Shown here: positions 23,267 to 30,696 of the stretch, in pieces
How positions within the stretch are numbered: position 1 is the stretch's first letter
How the letters are laid out: the number at the start of each line of letters is the position of its first letter
Source of the DNA: Methanomassiliicoccaceae archaeon UBA72
GTDB lineage: Archaea; Thermoplasmatota; Thermoplasmata; Methanomassiliicoccales; Methanomethylophilaceae
Assembly (NCBI GenBank): GCA_002509405.1
Contig: DAVO01000012.1
Span: 7,276 to 71,275 of the forward strand
Direction of reading: 5' to 3'
DNA: 64,000 bases
Program-made: the position numbers and the translations under genes
Notes under the pieces: model-generated
Databases searched by the model: none
What the model was told of the DNA's origin: nothing
The model's input: the letters and a program-made list of their open reading frames with translations, nothing else

Positions 23267-25603
23267 TCAGAGCGACATCTCTATCAAATCTGCACCTACC
23301 TGCTTCATGAATCCGCAGGTCTCCAGGTCGCAGGTGAAGAAGACAATCTGCATGTCCTTTGCCGCCTCCGAGAGCGCACGGCATGCTCCCAGCTTCCTTT
23401 CCGAGTCGAAGACCAGCAGCACATCGTCCAGGAGTATCGGCAGCTTTTCCTCCGAAAGCTCCTTCGCCACCGCCAGTTTAAGGGACAGACATACCTGCCC
23501 GGCGAGCCCCGAGCTCCATTGCCCCTTGGCCTTCACCTCGGTCCCTCCGCGTATCGAGACGTCCTTGGTACGGGGGTTGCTCTCCATGCGATACAGGCCC
23601 CCCGTCATCATGTCCAGGTATCTGTCTGCTGTCCGTATGACCTGCGGTTGCATGTTTTCGTATATGTCGTCGCATGCCATGTCGGCAATGTACCTCTCCA
23701 AAGAGAGCACGCCCCACTTTCTTATCTCCGAGTCCAGCTCTGCGCTGAGGGAGCTTCTCTCGTCCAACAGGCGCTCGGTCTCCGCGTCCCTGAGGATGGC
23801 ATCTTTCTGACTGATTATCTTTCCAAGTTCCCTCTGTTTTTCATCGATCTCCTCGGCAGGGTCATCGGGAGGCATGGGTGCTTCGGAACCGGTATCGATA
23901 CCGGCCGAACCCATTATCTTTTTGATGTTCTCCATCTTATTTTCGATCTCATCCTTTTTCTTCTTCAGATCGACGATTCTTTCGAGTTCTTCCGCAGACC
24001 CATAAGGTTCAAGATATTCGCCCAGGGAATTTTTCGCTCTCTGATGTTCGGAGCGGGCCTCCTCCGCCGTTGTTTTCGCTTCGGATATCGAGGAAGAAAT
24101 TGTAATCAACGCATTGAGTCTGCGAACGTCTGATTCGAAAGAGCCCCGTCCGATCCCGGCTTCGGATGCGACGGATGCCAGCTCCGTTTCGAGTCTTGCA
24201 ATCTTAGCCCTCATGTTGCTCGCGCGTTGGAGCTCCGAGTCGCGTTTCTGTTCAAGGGCCCTTATTCTGTCGATTTTTTCGCAAAGCCCGGCAACATCCT
24301 CTCTCCGCGTATCGCGGGGGAATCCGCGGGATGATATGAAATCCGAAAAGCCGTCCTCCGGACCCCTCTTCGGGAGCACGAAATAGATAGCGGCCAGCGC
24401 CACAACGGAGGCGGCATAGATGTACGGGACCCCAGAGACGAAGGCGGCCATCGCGCAGACGGAGGCCAGCGCCAAGAGCGCCAGGGCGGGGACGTAATTC
24501 TTCTTCGGCATTTCCGTAACCGAAGCTCTTTCGATCGTCCCGCGTCCGGTATCTGCATTCCTGACGGTCTCGGGGCTCAAGCCGTTTCCTGTCAGCGCGG
24601 CGACCTCCTCATCCAGCCGTGAGGCGGAACCGTCGGCGGCCTCCATGTCCGATGTTGCGGACAGGTACGAGCCTATGTTCTCGTTCAGAGACCTGATCTT
24701 CTCCTCGTTCCGCATCACAGCGTCCGAGGAGGCGCCCCCCATCTCCTTGACGAGGGATGCCAGCTTCTCGTCTGCACTTTGCATGCTTTTGCGCAGTGCG
24801 ATTTCGGAAGCCATCAGCTCATTGTACCTCCCCATGCCCTCCGGCGGGGCCCTGTTCGCATCCGCCATGCCGTCGAGGCTTATCTCCAGCTCGCCGTACT
24901 CTTTCAGGTTCATTTCTTGTTTTTCGTACGCTTTGATGTTAGCCCGTACAGTGTCGGCCTCTGCCTTCTTTTCCTTGAGCGCCGACAGTTCCGCAACGAT
25001 CCGGCCCTCGTCGGCCGCCAATCTTTCGTACTCGGGGCCCTTGGACCGGGCGGCCTTGATGGCCTCCCCGTTCTCTCTGATATCATCGAACAGTTTACCT
25101 ATGCCCTTGATAGAGGTCATCTTCTCAGGCCTCAGGAGGTCCTCCATCCCGATGTTGATGGATTCCGATATCTGCGGCATGTTCTCGCCGCCCGGGACCG
25201 TAAGGAACCTCCTTTTTATGTCTCCCGATTCGACCGCATCCGTGTCGATAAGGTCCTCCGGGCCCATGGCATATACGCTACGGTAGATGTCGGGGTCGAC
25301 GCCGGAGATGTCCGACGGCATCATACCAATGCTGGAAACGATCTTGCTCCCGCTCCTGGTGACCGTGAACCTTTTTCCCGAATCGGTGATGCAGTCTATC
25401 TCCCCGGAGTCAGAGGCGGAAGTCTGCGGGTAGACGTTCTTGCGTTTCCCGGTCTTGAAGAGCGTGGTCCTAATAAACTCCTTCAGAGTGGTCTTTCCGC
25501 TTTCGTTCTCGCCGTAGCAGACCGTGAGCCCCGGCGATATCGGACCGTAATCTTTGTTGACGGCCTTTCCGAACAGACGGATGCGGACAGCCTCGATTAT
25601 CAT
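23267..25603 (-). CDS. YhaN-like (Rad50/SbcC-type) AAA ATPase with internal membrane helices
   Basis: 778 residues. The N-terminal Walker A is YGENESGKTTL (about 31-41). Long coiled-coil arms flank two adjacent hydrophobic helices (about 367-410). The C-terminal ATPase half includes a GQWSSGLAGQVCLSLKLA signature and LPILLDDVLLVFDSERK (Walker B). This layout, with transmembrane helices in the coiled coil, is that of Bacillus YhaN rather than canonical Rad50, which has a zinc hook. It begins within the stop of the Mre11-like gene (ATGA overlap), so they form a nuclease/ATPase pair acting on DNA, perhaps at the membrane. Confidence 0.82.
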   Translation of the reverse strand: MIIEAVRIRLFGKAVNKDYGPISPGLTVCYGENESGKTTLKEFIRTTLFKTGKRKNVYPQTSASDSGEIDCITDSGKRFTVTRSGSKIVSSIGMMPSDISGVDPDIYRSVYAMGPEDLIDTDAVESGDIKRRFLTVPGGENMPQISESINIGMEDLLRPEKMTSIKGIGKLFDDIRENGEAIKAARSKGPEYERLAADEGRIVAELSALKEKKAEADTVRANIKAYEKQEMNLKEYGELEISLDGMADANRAPPEGMGRYNELMASEIALRKSMQSADEKLASLVKEMGGASSDAVMRNEEKIRSLNENIGSYLSATSDMEAADGSASRLDEEVAALTGNGLSPETVRNADTGRGTIERASVTEMPKKNYVPALALLALASVCAMAAFVSGVPYIYAASVVALAAIYFVLPKRGPEDGFSDFISSRGFPRDTRREDVAGLCEKIDRIRALEQKRDSELQRASNMRAKIARLETELASVASEAGIGRGSFESDVRRLNALITISSSISEAKTTAEEARSEHQRAKNSLGEYLEPYGSAEELERIVDLKKKKDEIENKMENIKKIMGSAGIDTGSEAPMPPDDPAEEIDEKQRELGKIISQKDAILRDAETERLLDERSSLSAELDSEIRKWGVLSLERYIADMACDDIYENMQPQVIRTADRYLDMMTGGLYRMESNPRTKDVSIRGGTEVKAKGQWSSGLAGQVCLSLKLAVAKELSEEKLPILLDDVLLVFDSERKLGACRALSEAAKDMQIVFFTCDLETCGFMKQVGADLIEMSL

Positions 25604-26787
25604 TCCGAAGCCTCCGAGAAACGCTCCAGCAGTCTTACCTTCGCATCGCCGACGAGGTTCCTGAGCTCCTCGTCGCTCATGGATTCAAAATGCTTCTGCA
25701 GATACTTTTTCGAGGTCGCGGTGCTGCATATCGCTCCGATCAGACGGTCTCTTTCCATCATCATGACCGAATCTGCCACGGATGCGACCTTTGAAACAAG
25801 GTCCTTCCCCCCGGCAGAAGGCATGCTTTCCGGTTTCGAGAGGACCTCTATATCCGCAACCGTTCCAGCCGACCTTTCCTGTATCGCCTTCAAAATCTCG
25901 TCGGGTTCGGACCTGATCATTTTATCCAGCGCCCCGCGTCCTTTCACGGCGATTCTGACGACGGAGTTCTTTTCGATCATGGACGAAACGCTGTCGATGA
26001 AAGAGCGGAAGTCGCGTCCTGTTATATCGGCCTCTATCGTTTCCCAGATGATCTCCTGTGTCGGCACGAAACGAAGTTCCTTGACGGTGTCAGAGACCAC
26101 CTTAACGACGTAAGCCCCTTTCTCTCCCGACTCCTTTATGCTCTTCCCTTGCGTGTTCCCGGGATACACCACATATGGCCTTTCGTGAAGCACTGCGCGT
26201 TTGTGTATGTGGCCCAGTGCCCAGTAGTCGATGTCCTTCTCTATCATATCGACGAGCCTGGCGGGGGCATATGCGGATGCATCGCTGGAATCCACGTCGC
26301 AATGGACGCATCCTACCGTGAAAACGTCCCTGCTTCCTTCGAGCTTTATCGCCAGGTCCTCGTTGGTGTTCCTGGAAGTGAAGCTGATGCCTGAAATCTC
26401 CACTCTGTCTCCGTTCTTCAGCTCCAGCATGAACCGCTCGGGCTCGCCCCCGAACTCGTGGACGTTCGTAGGAAGGGGGATGTCATCCTCCCAGCTGGTG
26501 GTATGGTCGTGGTTCCCCCAAGCTATAAAGCACGGAATGTCCAGCCCTCCAAGGATCTCGGCGAAGCGGAACCTGGTCCTCGGCGTGATGTTCTCCTTAT
26601 CGAAGACGTCTCCGGATATGACCATGAAATCAGCATTTTCCGAACGGGCAAGGTCTGCTATTTTGGAGAAAGACGAGAATGTGGATTCTGCCATCCTCTT
26701 AGCAAGGTCCCTGTCCCTGGACCTGATTCCGGCGAACCTGCTGCCCAGATGCAGATCGGCGCAGTGTATGAATTTGAAGTCTGACAT
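25600..26787 (-). CDS. Mre11/SbcD/YhaO-like metallophosphoesterase exonuclease
   Basis: 395 residues from ATG 26787 (MSDFKFIHCADLHLGS). The calcineurin-like motifs are all present: CADLHLG, GDVFD, GNHDH, a VGCVHCD strand and GHIHKR. The C-terminal domain has a coiled, capping-type sequence. It should be a Mn-dependent nuclease working with the YhaN-like ATPase that overlaps its stop. A longer in-frame extension to 26877 is open, but a TATA-like sequence at about 26808-26818 supports the shorter start. A second canonical mre11/rad50 pair is not in the window. Confidence 0.87.
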   Translation of the reverse strand: MSDFKFIHCADLHLGSRFAGIRSRDRDLAKRMAESTFSSFSKIADLARSENADFMVISGDVFDKENITPRTRFRFAEILGGLDIPCFIAWGNHDHTTSWEDDIPLPTNVHEFGGEPERFMLELKNGDRVEISGISFTSRNTNEDLAIKLEGSRDVFTVGCVHCDVDSSDASAYAPARLVDMIEKDIDYWALGHIHKRAVLHERPYVVYPGNTQGKSIKESGEKGAYVVKVVSDTVKELRFVPTQEIIWETIEADITGRDFRSFIDSVSSMIEKNSVVRIAVKGRGALDKMIRSEPDEILKAIQERSAGTVADIEVLSKPESMPSAGGKDLVSKVASVADSVMMMERDRLIGAICSTATSKKYLQKHFESMSDEELRNLVGDAKVRLLERFSEASE

Positions 26788-26877
26788 GGCCGAGATAATG
26801 GCTAAGCGATTTAAGTATGGTGCCTCCGGTCCACCGAATAGGCTGAAAGTGGACCGGCCGACCGTCCTTACCTCCAA

Positions 26878-26897
26878 ATATTATATTGGTAATACCA
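26878..26897 (+). promoter_or_regulatory. Promoter of the cobQ-like operon with small inverted repeat
   Basis: TATA-like ATATTATATT (26878-26887) is immediately followed by TGGTAATACCA (26887-26897), a perfect 5+1+5 inverted repeat. That repeat sits between the TATA box and the start and could be an operator. GGGAG at 26905-26909 is the ribosome-binding site. Confidence 0.4.
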
Positions 26898-26913
26898 TCC
26901 AACCGGGAGAGCA

Positions 26914-28722
26914 ATGGACTGTATCAGGAAAAAGGTTGAAGAGGAGGTCAGGAGGGGGACGATAGGTTCCAATCACGGCTGCCCCTATCATCCTAGCCAT
27001 TTCATCGGCCAGGACTGCACATTCTGCTTCTGCCCGTTCTATCCATGCGAGGACGGAAAACTCGGCAAGTTCATCGGTTCCAGACGCGGCAAGCAGATAT
27101 GGGACTGCTCCGACTGCCTATTCATCCACAGAAAGGAGGTCGTCGGTTTCGTCATGGAAGAGATCAGGCGCTCCGGGTTCGGGGAATGCGGCGACAAGAG
27201 GATGACAGAGATATTTTCCGAAGCGAAGGAGAAATTCTGGCGCAGAGGCAGACCGGTCATGGTCCTGGGCGCCACGTCGGACGCCGGAAAGTCTGTGACG
27301 GCAGCCGCTATGTGCAGGATCTTTCTCAGGAGGGGTTTCGTCACGGCTCCTTTCAAATCACAGAACATGAGCCTTAACTCCAAGGTCACCAGGACAGGTT
27401 CCGAGATAGCCATGATACAGGCCCTCCAGGCGCAGGCCGCAGGCCTGAAGAACACGGACTACCACATGAATCCGATACTCATGAAGCCCAAGGGCGACAT
27501 GGTATCGCAGGTGGTGGTGGAGGGGAAGCCGCTGGGAGATTACGACGTCAGGTCATATTATTCCGATTTCGTGCCCGGACCGGGCAGAGATGCGGTAAAA
27601 AGAAACATAGACTTTCTCCTCGACAGGTACGACATCGTCGTCATGGAGGGCGCCGGGTCCCCCGCCGAGATCAACATCTACGATTCGGACATAGCTAACA
27701 TGCAGGCCGCGGAGATCGCGGATGCAAACTGCGTCCTGGTCGTCAACGCCGAATGGGGAGGCGCCTTCGCATACGCGCTCGGCACCGTCGAACTCATCCC
27801 GGAGAAGGACAGGAAACGGATCAAGGGCATAATAATCAACAACGTCAGAGGGGACGTGGAGAAGATGAGGCCGGGGGCGGAGGAGCTGGAGAAGATGCTG
27901 GGCATACCTGTGCTGGGAATCGTCCCCCATGCGGATGTGAAGCTTCCCAGCGAGGACTCGGAGAGCTTCCGCGGCTCACGGACCGTTGGCACGGGCTCCG
28001 TGCGCGTGGCGGTAGTCAAATTCCCGCGCATATCCAATTTCACCGATCTGGACCCACTGTTCCTCGAGGATACGACCATCGTCTTCGCCGACAGGCCAGA
28101 GGAGTTCGAAGGTGCGGACGCCATCGTGCTCCCCGGTACCAAGAACACTATTTCAGACCTCGAATGGATGAAAGAGAAAGGCATAGCCGCGAAGATATCT
28201 TCCATGAAGGGCAAGGTACCGATCATCGGGCTTTGCGGCGGATATCAGATGATGGGGTCGAAGCTGTCCGACCCCAACGGGATCGAGGGCGGGAGGCCGT
28301 CGGAGACCGAAGGCCTGGGATTCTTCGAGAATGTCACAAGGTGGGAAGCCTACGACAAATGCGTGAGGCAGGCGCGGGGCAATATAATCTCCACAGGCGG
28401 CGATGTCACCGGGTACGAGATACACATGGGCATGACGGACGTTAAAGAAAAGCCGCTGTTCTCTCTGGAGCGTTTCCCGGACAACGTCGAAGAGGGTTCC
28501 CTCAAGGAGGAAGAGATGCTGTTCGGGACGTACCTGCACGGGGTTTTTGACACCCAGGACTTCAGGAGGTATTTCCTCTCATTCGTGAAAGGCGGCCGTC
28601 CGGTCGCCGATAACGTAGATTACCGGGAATATGTGGACATAAACCTGGACAAGCTGGCCGACGTGTTCGAGGAGGCTCTGGACATGGACAAGGTAATGGA
28701 AATCGTGGGAGAGGTAAGATGA
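26914..28722 (+). CDS. cobQ: Cobyric acid synthase CobQ fused to an N-terminal cysteine-rich domain
   Basis: 602 residues, about 110 longer than a normal CobQ (about 490). Residues 1 to about 95 form a Cys-rich module (CPYHPSHFIGQDCTFCFC, YPCEDG, WDCSDCLFIHR). It matches the stand-alone cysteine-rich small domain (zf-like) that accompanies cobalamin genes in some archaea. The CobQ ATPase domain follows (GATSDAGKSVTAAAMC, FKSQNMSLNS, MEGAGSPAEIN). A class I glutamine amidotransferase domain ends the protein (GLCGGYQMMG nucleophile Cys, YLHGVFD His). CobQ amidates adenosylcobyrinate a,c-diamide in corrinoid synthesis. The extra domain may bind metal or an Fe-S cluster. Confidence 0.9.
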   Translation: MDCIRKKVEEEVRRGTIGSNHGCPYHPSHFIGQDCTFCFCPFYPCEDGKLGKFIGSRRGKQIWDCSDCLFIHRKEVVGFVMEEIRRSGFGECGDKRMTEIFSEAKEKFWRRGRPVMVLGATSDAGKSVTAAAMCRIFLRRGFVTAPFKSQNMSLNSKVTRTGSEIAMIQALQAQAAGLKNTDYHMNPILMKPKGDMVSQVVVEGKPLGDYDVRSYYSDFVPGPGRDAVKRNIDFLLDRYDIVVMEGAGSPAEINIYDSDIANMQAAEIADANCVLVVNAEWGGAFAYALGTVELIPEKDRKRIKGIIINNVRGDVEKMRPGAEELEKMLGIPVLGIVPHADVKLPSEDSESFRGSRTVGTGSVRVAVVKFPRISNFTDLDPLFLEDTTIVFADRPEEFEGADAIVLPGTKNTISDLEWMKEKGIAAKISSMKGKVPIIGLCGGYQMMGSKLSDPNGIEGGRPSETEGLGFFENVTRWEAYDKCVRQARGNIISTGGDVTGYEIHMGMTDVKEKPLFSLERFPDNVEEGSLKEEEMLFGTYLHGVFDTQDFRRYFLSFVKGGRPVADNVDYREYVDINLDKLADVFEEALDMDKVMEIVGEVR

Positions 28723-29552
28723 AGGTGCTTTTCCTGGGTACGGCCTCGGGGGCGGGCAAGACCACCGTCACGGCGATGTACTGCAGATATCTGGCCCGCA
28801 GAGGTGTCCGCGTCGCGCCGTTCAAGGCTTCCAACCTCTCGCTGAACTCGTATGCAACCTCCGAGGGAGGGGAGATAGGCATCGGGCAGGCATTCCAGGC
28901 GCTGGCCGCCGGAATAGTCCCGGTCACGGACATGAACCCCATACTGCTGAAGCCGGGAGGCGGAGGCAGGATGCAGGTCGTCCTGAACGGGAAGCCGTGT
29001 TCCGATGTGACGGACGGCAGGCCGATGGACATCGCTAAGGCCACTTCGGAGGCGTGCAAGGCCTACGACAGGCTCAGGGAGAGGTTCGACGCCGTGGTCT
29101 GCGAAGGCTCGGGATCCCCGGCAGAGATAAATCTCAGGGACAGGGACATCGCCAACATCGGGATGATGCGCGAAAGGAACATCCCCGCAGTGCTGGTGGG
29201 GGACATCGAGAGGGGAGGGGTTTTCGCGGCCCTGTACGGAACATGGAAGCTGGTGCCCGAGGAGCAGCGCGGACTGTTGAAGGGATTCATGATCAACCGT
29301 TTCCGCGGAGATCCGACGATACTCGGCAGCGGCATCGCCCGCATAGAAGAGATCACAGGAATGAAGTGCCTGGGGGTAATGCCTTACGCAGACCTGAGGT
29401 TCCCGGAGGAGGACTCGCTGTCGGACTCCCGGGGAAGGATGTCCGGAAAAGACGTAAGCTCCGCATTCCTCGACAATCTGGACTCCCTGATCGGCGAGGC
29501 GGAGCGTTCAGGTTTCGATTTCGAAGCGCTGAACGCGATTGCGGAAGAATGA
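28719..29552 (+). CDS. CobQ-like ATPase domain protein without the glutaminase domain
   Basis: 277 residues, paralogous to the ATPase half of the preceding CobQ: GTASGAGKTTVTAMYC Walker A, FKASNLSLNSYATSEGGEI, DMNPILLKP, CEGSGSPAEINLRDRD and GDIERGGVFAALYGT. It ends soon after the position where CobQ enters its amidotransferase domain, in a divergent helical tail. There is no glutaminase Cys. The gene overlaps cobQ by 4 bases (ATGA). It may be an amidase using ammonia from the partner, a subunit of a split enzyme, or an amide ligase for a different corrinoid or F430 step. Those roles are inferred. Confidence 0.82.
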   Translation: MKVLFLGTASGAGKTTVTAMYCRYLARRGVRVAPFKASNLSLNSYATSEGGEIGIGQAFQALAAGIVPVTDMNPILLKPGGGGRMQVVLNGKPCSDVTDGRPMDIAKATSEACKAYDRLRERFDAVVCEGSGSPAEINLRDRDIANIGMMRERNIPAVLVGDIERGGVFAALYGTWKLVPEEQRGLLKGFMINRFRGDPTILGSGIARIEEITGMKCLGVMPYADLRFPEEDSLSDSRGRMSGKDVSSAFLDNLDSLIGEAERSGFDFEALNAIAEE

Positions 29553-29747
29553 TCATCCGCCGGACGCGACTTTGATCGCCCTGATGACCATCCCGTCCTC
29601 GAGAGGCGTGTCGGAAGGCACAGGGGTCCCTCCGACCAGGAACAGGAAGGCGTTCGGAAGCAGGCCCATGGACCAGAAGGCTTCGCCTACCGTCCCCTCG
29701 GCGGCCACCGCTGTATCCTTTCCGTACATGGAGATCGTCGCGCTCAC
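29553..29747 (-). CDS. ThiS/MoaD-like sulfur-carrier protein
   Basis: A 64-residue ubiquitin-like protein ending in Ala-Ser-Gly-Gly, the C-terminal diglycine that is adenylated and thiocarboxylated in ThiS/MoaD/SAMP proteins. The fold pattern agrees: a VGEAFWSMGLLPNAFLFLVGG segment and a terminal DGMVIRAIKVASGG strand. The start is GTG at 29747; the ATG just upstream is stopped at once. No E1-like activating enzyme, MoaE or ThiG is nearby, so thiamine, molybdopterin, tRNA thiolation and protein conjugation roles remain open. It has its own TATA box. Confidence 0.75.
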   Translation of the reverse strand: MSATISMYGKDTAVAAEGTVGEAFWSMGLLPNAFLFLVGGTPVPSDTPLEDGMVIRAIKVASGG

Positions 29748-29791
29748 AGATGCATATCGGGCGGTTCGGTTGATATTTCTTTTGATTGCCG

Positions 29792-29803
29792 TTTTTATAA
29801 AAC
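29792..29803. promoter_or_regulatory. Shared bidirectional TATA region
   Basis: TTTTTATAAAAC is near-symmetric. It lies about 20-30 bases before the ATG of the membrane protein at 29822 (+) and about 45-56 bases before the GTG of the sulfur carrier (-). One TATA core may serve both directions. Confidence 0.4.
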
Positions 29804-29821
29804 GAATGCTATCGGGCAGCG

Positions 29822-30094
29822 ATGATAACGGCGGTCCCTATGATGGTCTTCGTCACAGTTTCGTCCGTGTTCATGGCGACGGGAGACATTTCGACTTTCG
29901 CTCCCGCCCTTGCGCCCTCTGGATTCGCGGCGGCGCTGGACCCGTCTACGATGACCGTCTCACAGCTGTTAAGATACTATAGTCAGGCGCTCGTTCCCGC
30001 CGCTGTCCTATGTGCATTCTCGTACGCTTTGTATAAATTGATAAAGTACGCCCGTTTCAAGGACGGCTTCGAAGAGGAGGTCCGCCGTAAATGA
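29822..30094 (+). CDS. Small two-helix membrane protein of unknown function
   Basis: 90 residues. A hydrophobic N-terminal segment (about 1-20, possibly a signal anchor) and a second helix (about 55-72, LVPAAVLCAFSYALYKLIKY) flank an Ala/Ser/Pro-rich loop. The short C-terminal tail is charged. The stop overlaps the start of the exonuclease gene (ATGA), so the two are coupled. I do not recognise the family. Confidence 0.6.
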   Translation: MITAVPMMVFVTVSSVFMATGDISTFAPALAPSGFAAALDPSTMTVSQLLRYYSQALVPAAVLCAFSYALYKLIKYARFKDGFEEEVRRK

Positions 30095-30696
30095 CCACCC
30101 TTGACAGCTTCTTCGCCGGGGAGATATACGTGCTCGACACCGAGACCACGGGACTCAAAGGCCATCCTTACGACGTGATAGTGGACATCGCGGTCTGCAG
30201 AGTGGATCTTGACGAAGGCACCGTGGAGCCGGCGTACTCTTCGGTGGTGGGGTATGACACGTCCGAGTGGAACGAATATCGCCGCACCGCATGGATATTC
30301 GAGAACACGGATATGACGCTCGACATGGTCGATTCGGCACCACCCCTTCAGGAAGTGGTCTCCGACGTACGCAGACTCCTGAAAGGGAAGAGGGTGACTT
30401 CTTACAATACGGAATATGACATGGGAAAGTTCCTCTACCACGAGCCATGGAGCATGAAAGGCCTCTTTACCGAGTGCAAGGACATAATGAAGGCCGCCAC
30501 TCCGATATGCAAAGTGCCCAGCCAATATTACGGAAGACAGTACCAATTCCCCAAACTGGACCTCGCTTACGAAAAGATAGTCGATGGCGACCCGGCGGGG
30601 ATAAACGGTGTGCAGGCCCACAGGGCGATGTCCGATGCAATGGTGGCGTCGCACATAATGGTCCGCATGTTCCGCGACGGGACTTATTCGCCCTGA
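30091..30696 (+). CDS. DEDDh 3'-5' exonuclease (DnaQ-like)
   Basis: A 201-residue exonuclease-fold protein with the catalytic acids visible: YVLDTETTG (DxE, motif I, about residues 14-22), SYNTEYDMGKFL (motif II Asp) and HRAMSDAMVASHI (motif III, H-x4-D). DEDDh enzymes trim DNA or RNA 3' ends and may proofread or process repair ends. It resembles the protein encoded at 38971-39525, which has lost these residues. Its 3' end overlaps the convergent P-type ATPase gene by about 13 bases. Confidence 0.83.
   Translation: MTTLDSFFAGEIYVLDTETTGLKGHPYDVIVDIAVCRVDLDEGTVEPAYSSVVGYDTSEWNEYRRTAWIFENTDMTLDMVDSAPPLQEVVSDVRRLLKGKRVTSYNTEYDMGKFLYHEPWSMKGLFTECKDIMKAATPICKVPSQYYGRQYQFPKLDLAYEKIVDGDPAGINGVQAHRAMSDAMVASHIMVRMFRDGTYSP

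Noticed and set aside
23019..23810. Long + strand frame over the non-coding gap and into the YhaN-like gene
   Set aside because: More than half lies antisense to a clear coding gene, the composition is Arg/Ser/Cys-rich, and no family resemblance is seen.
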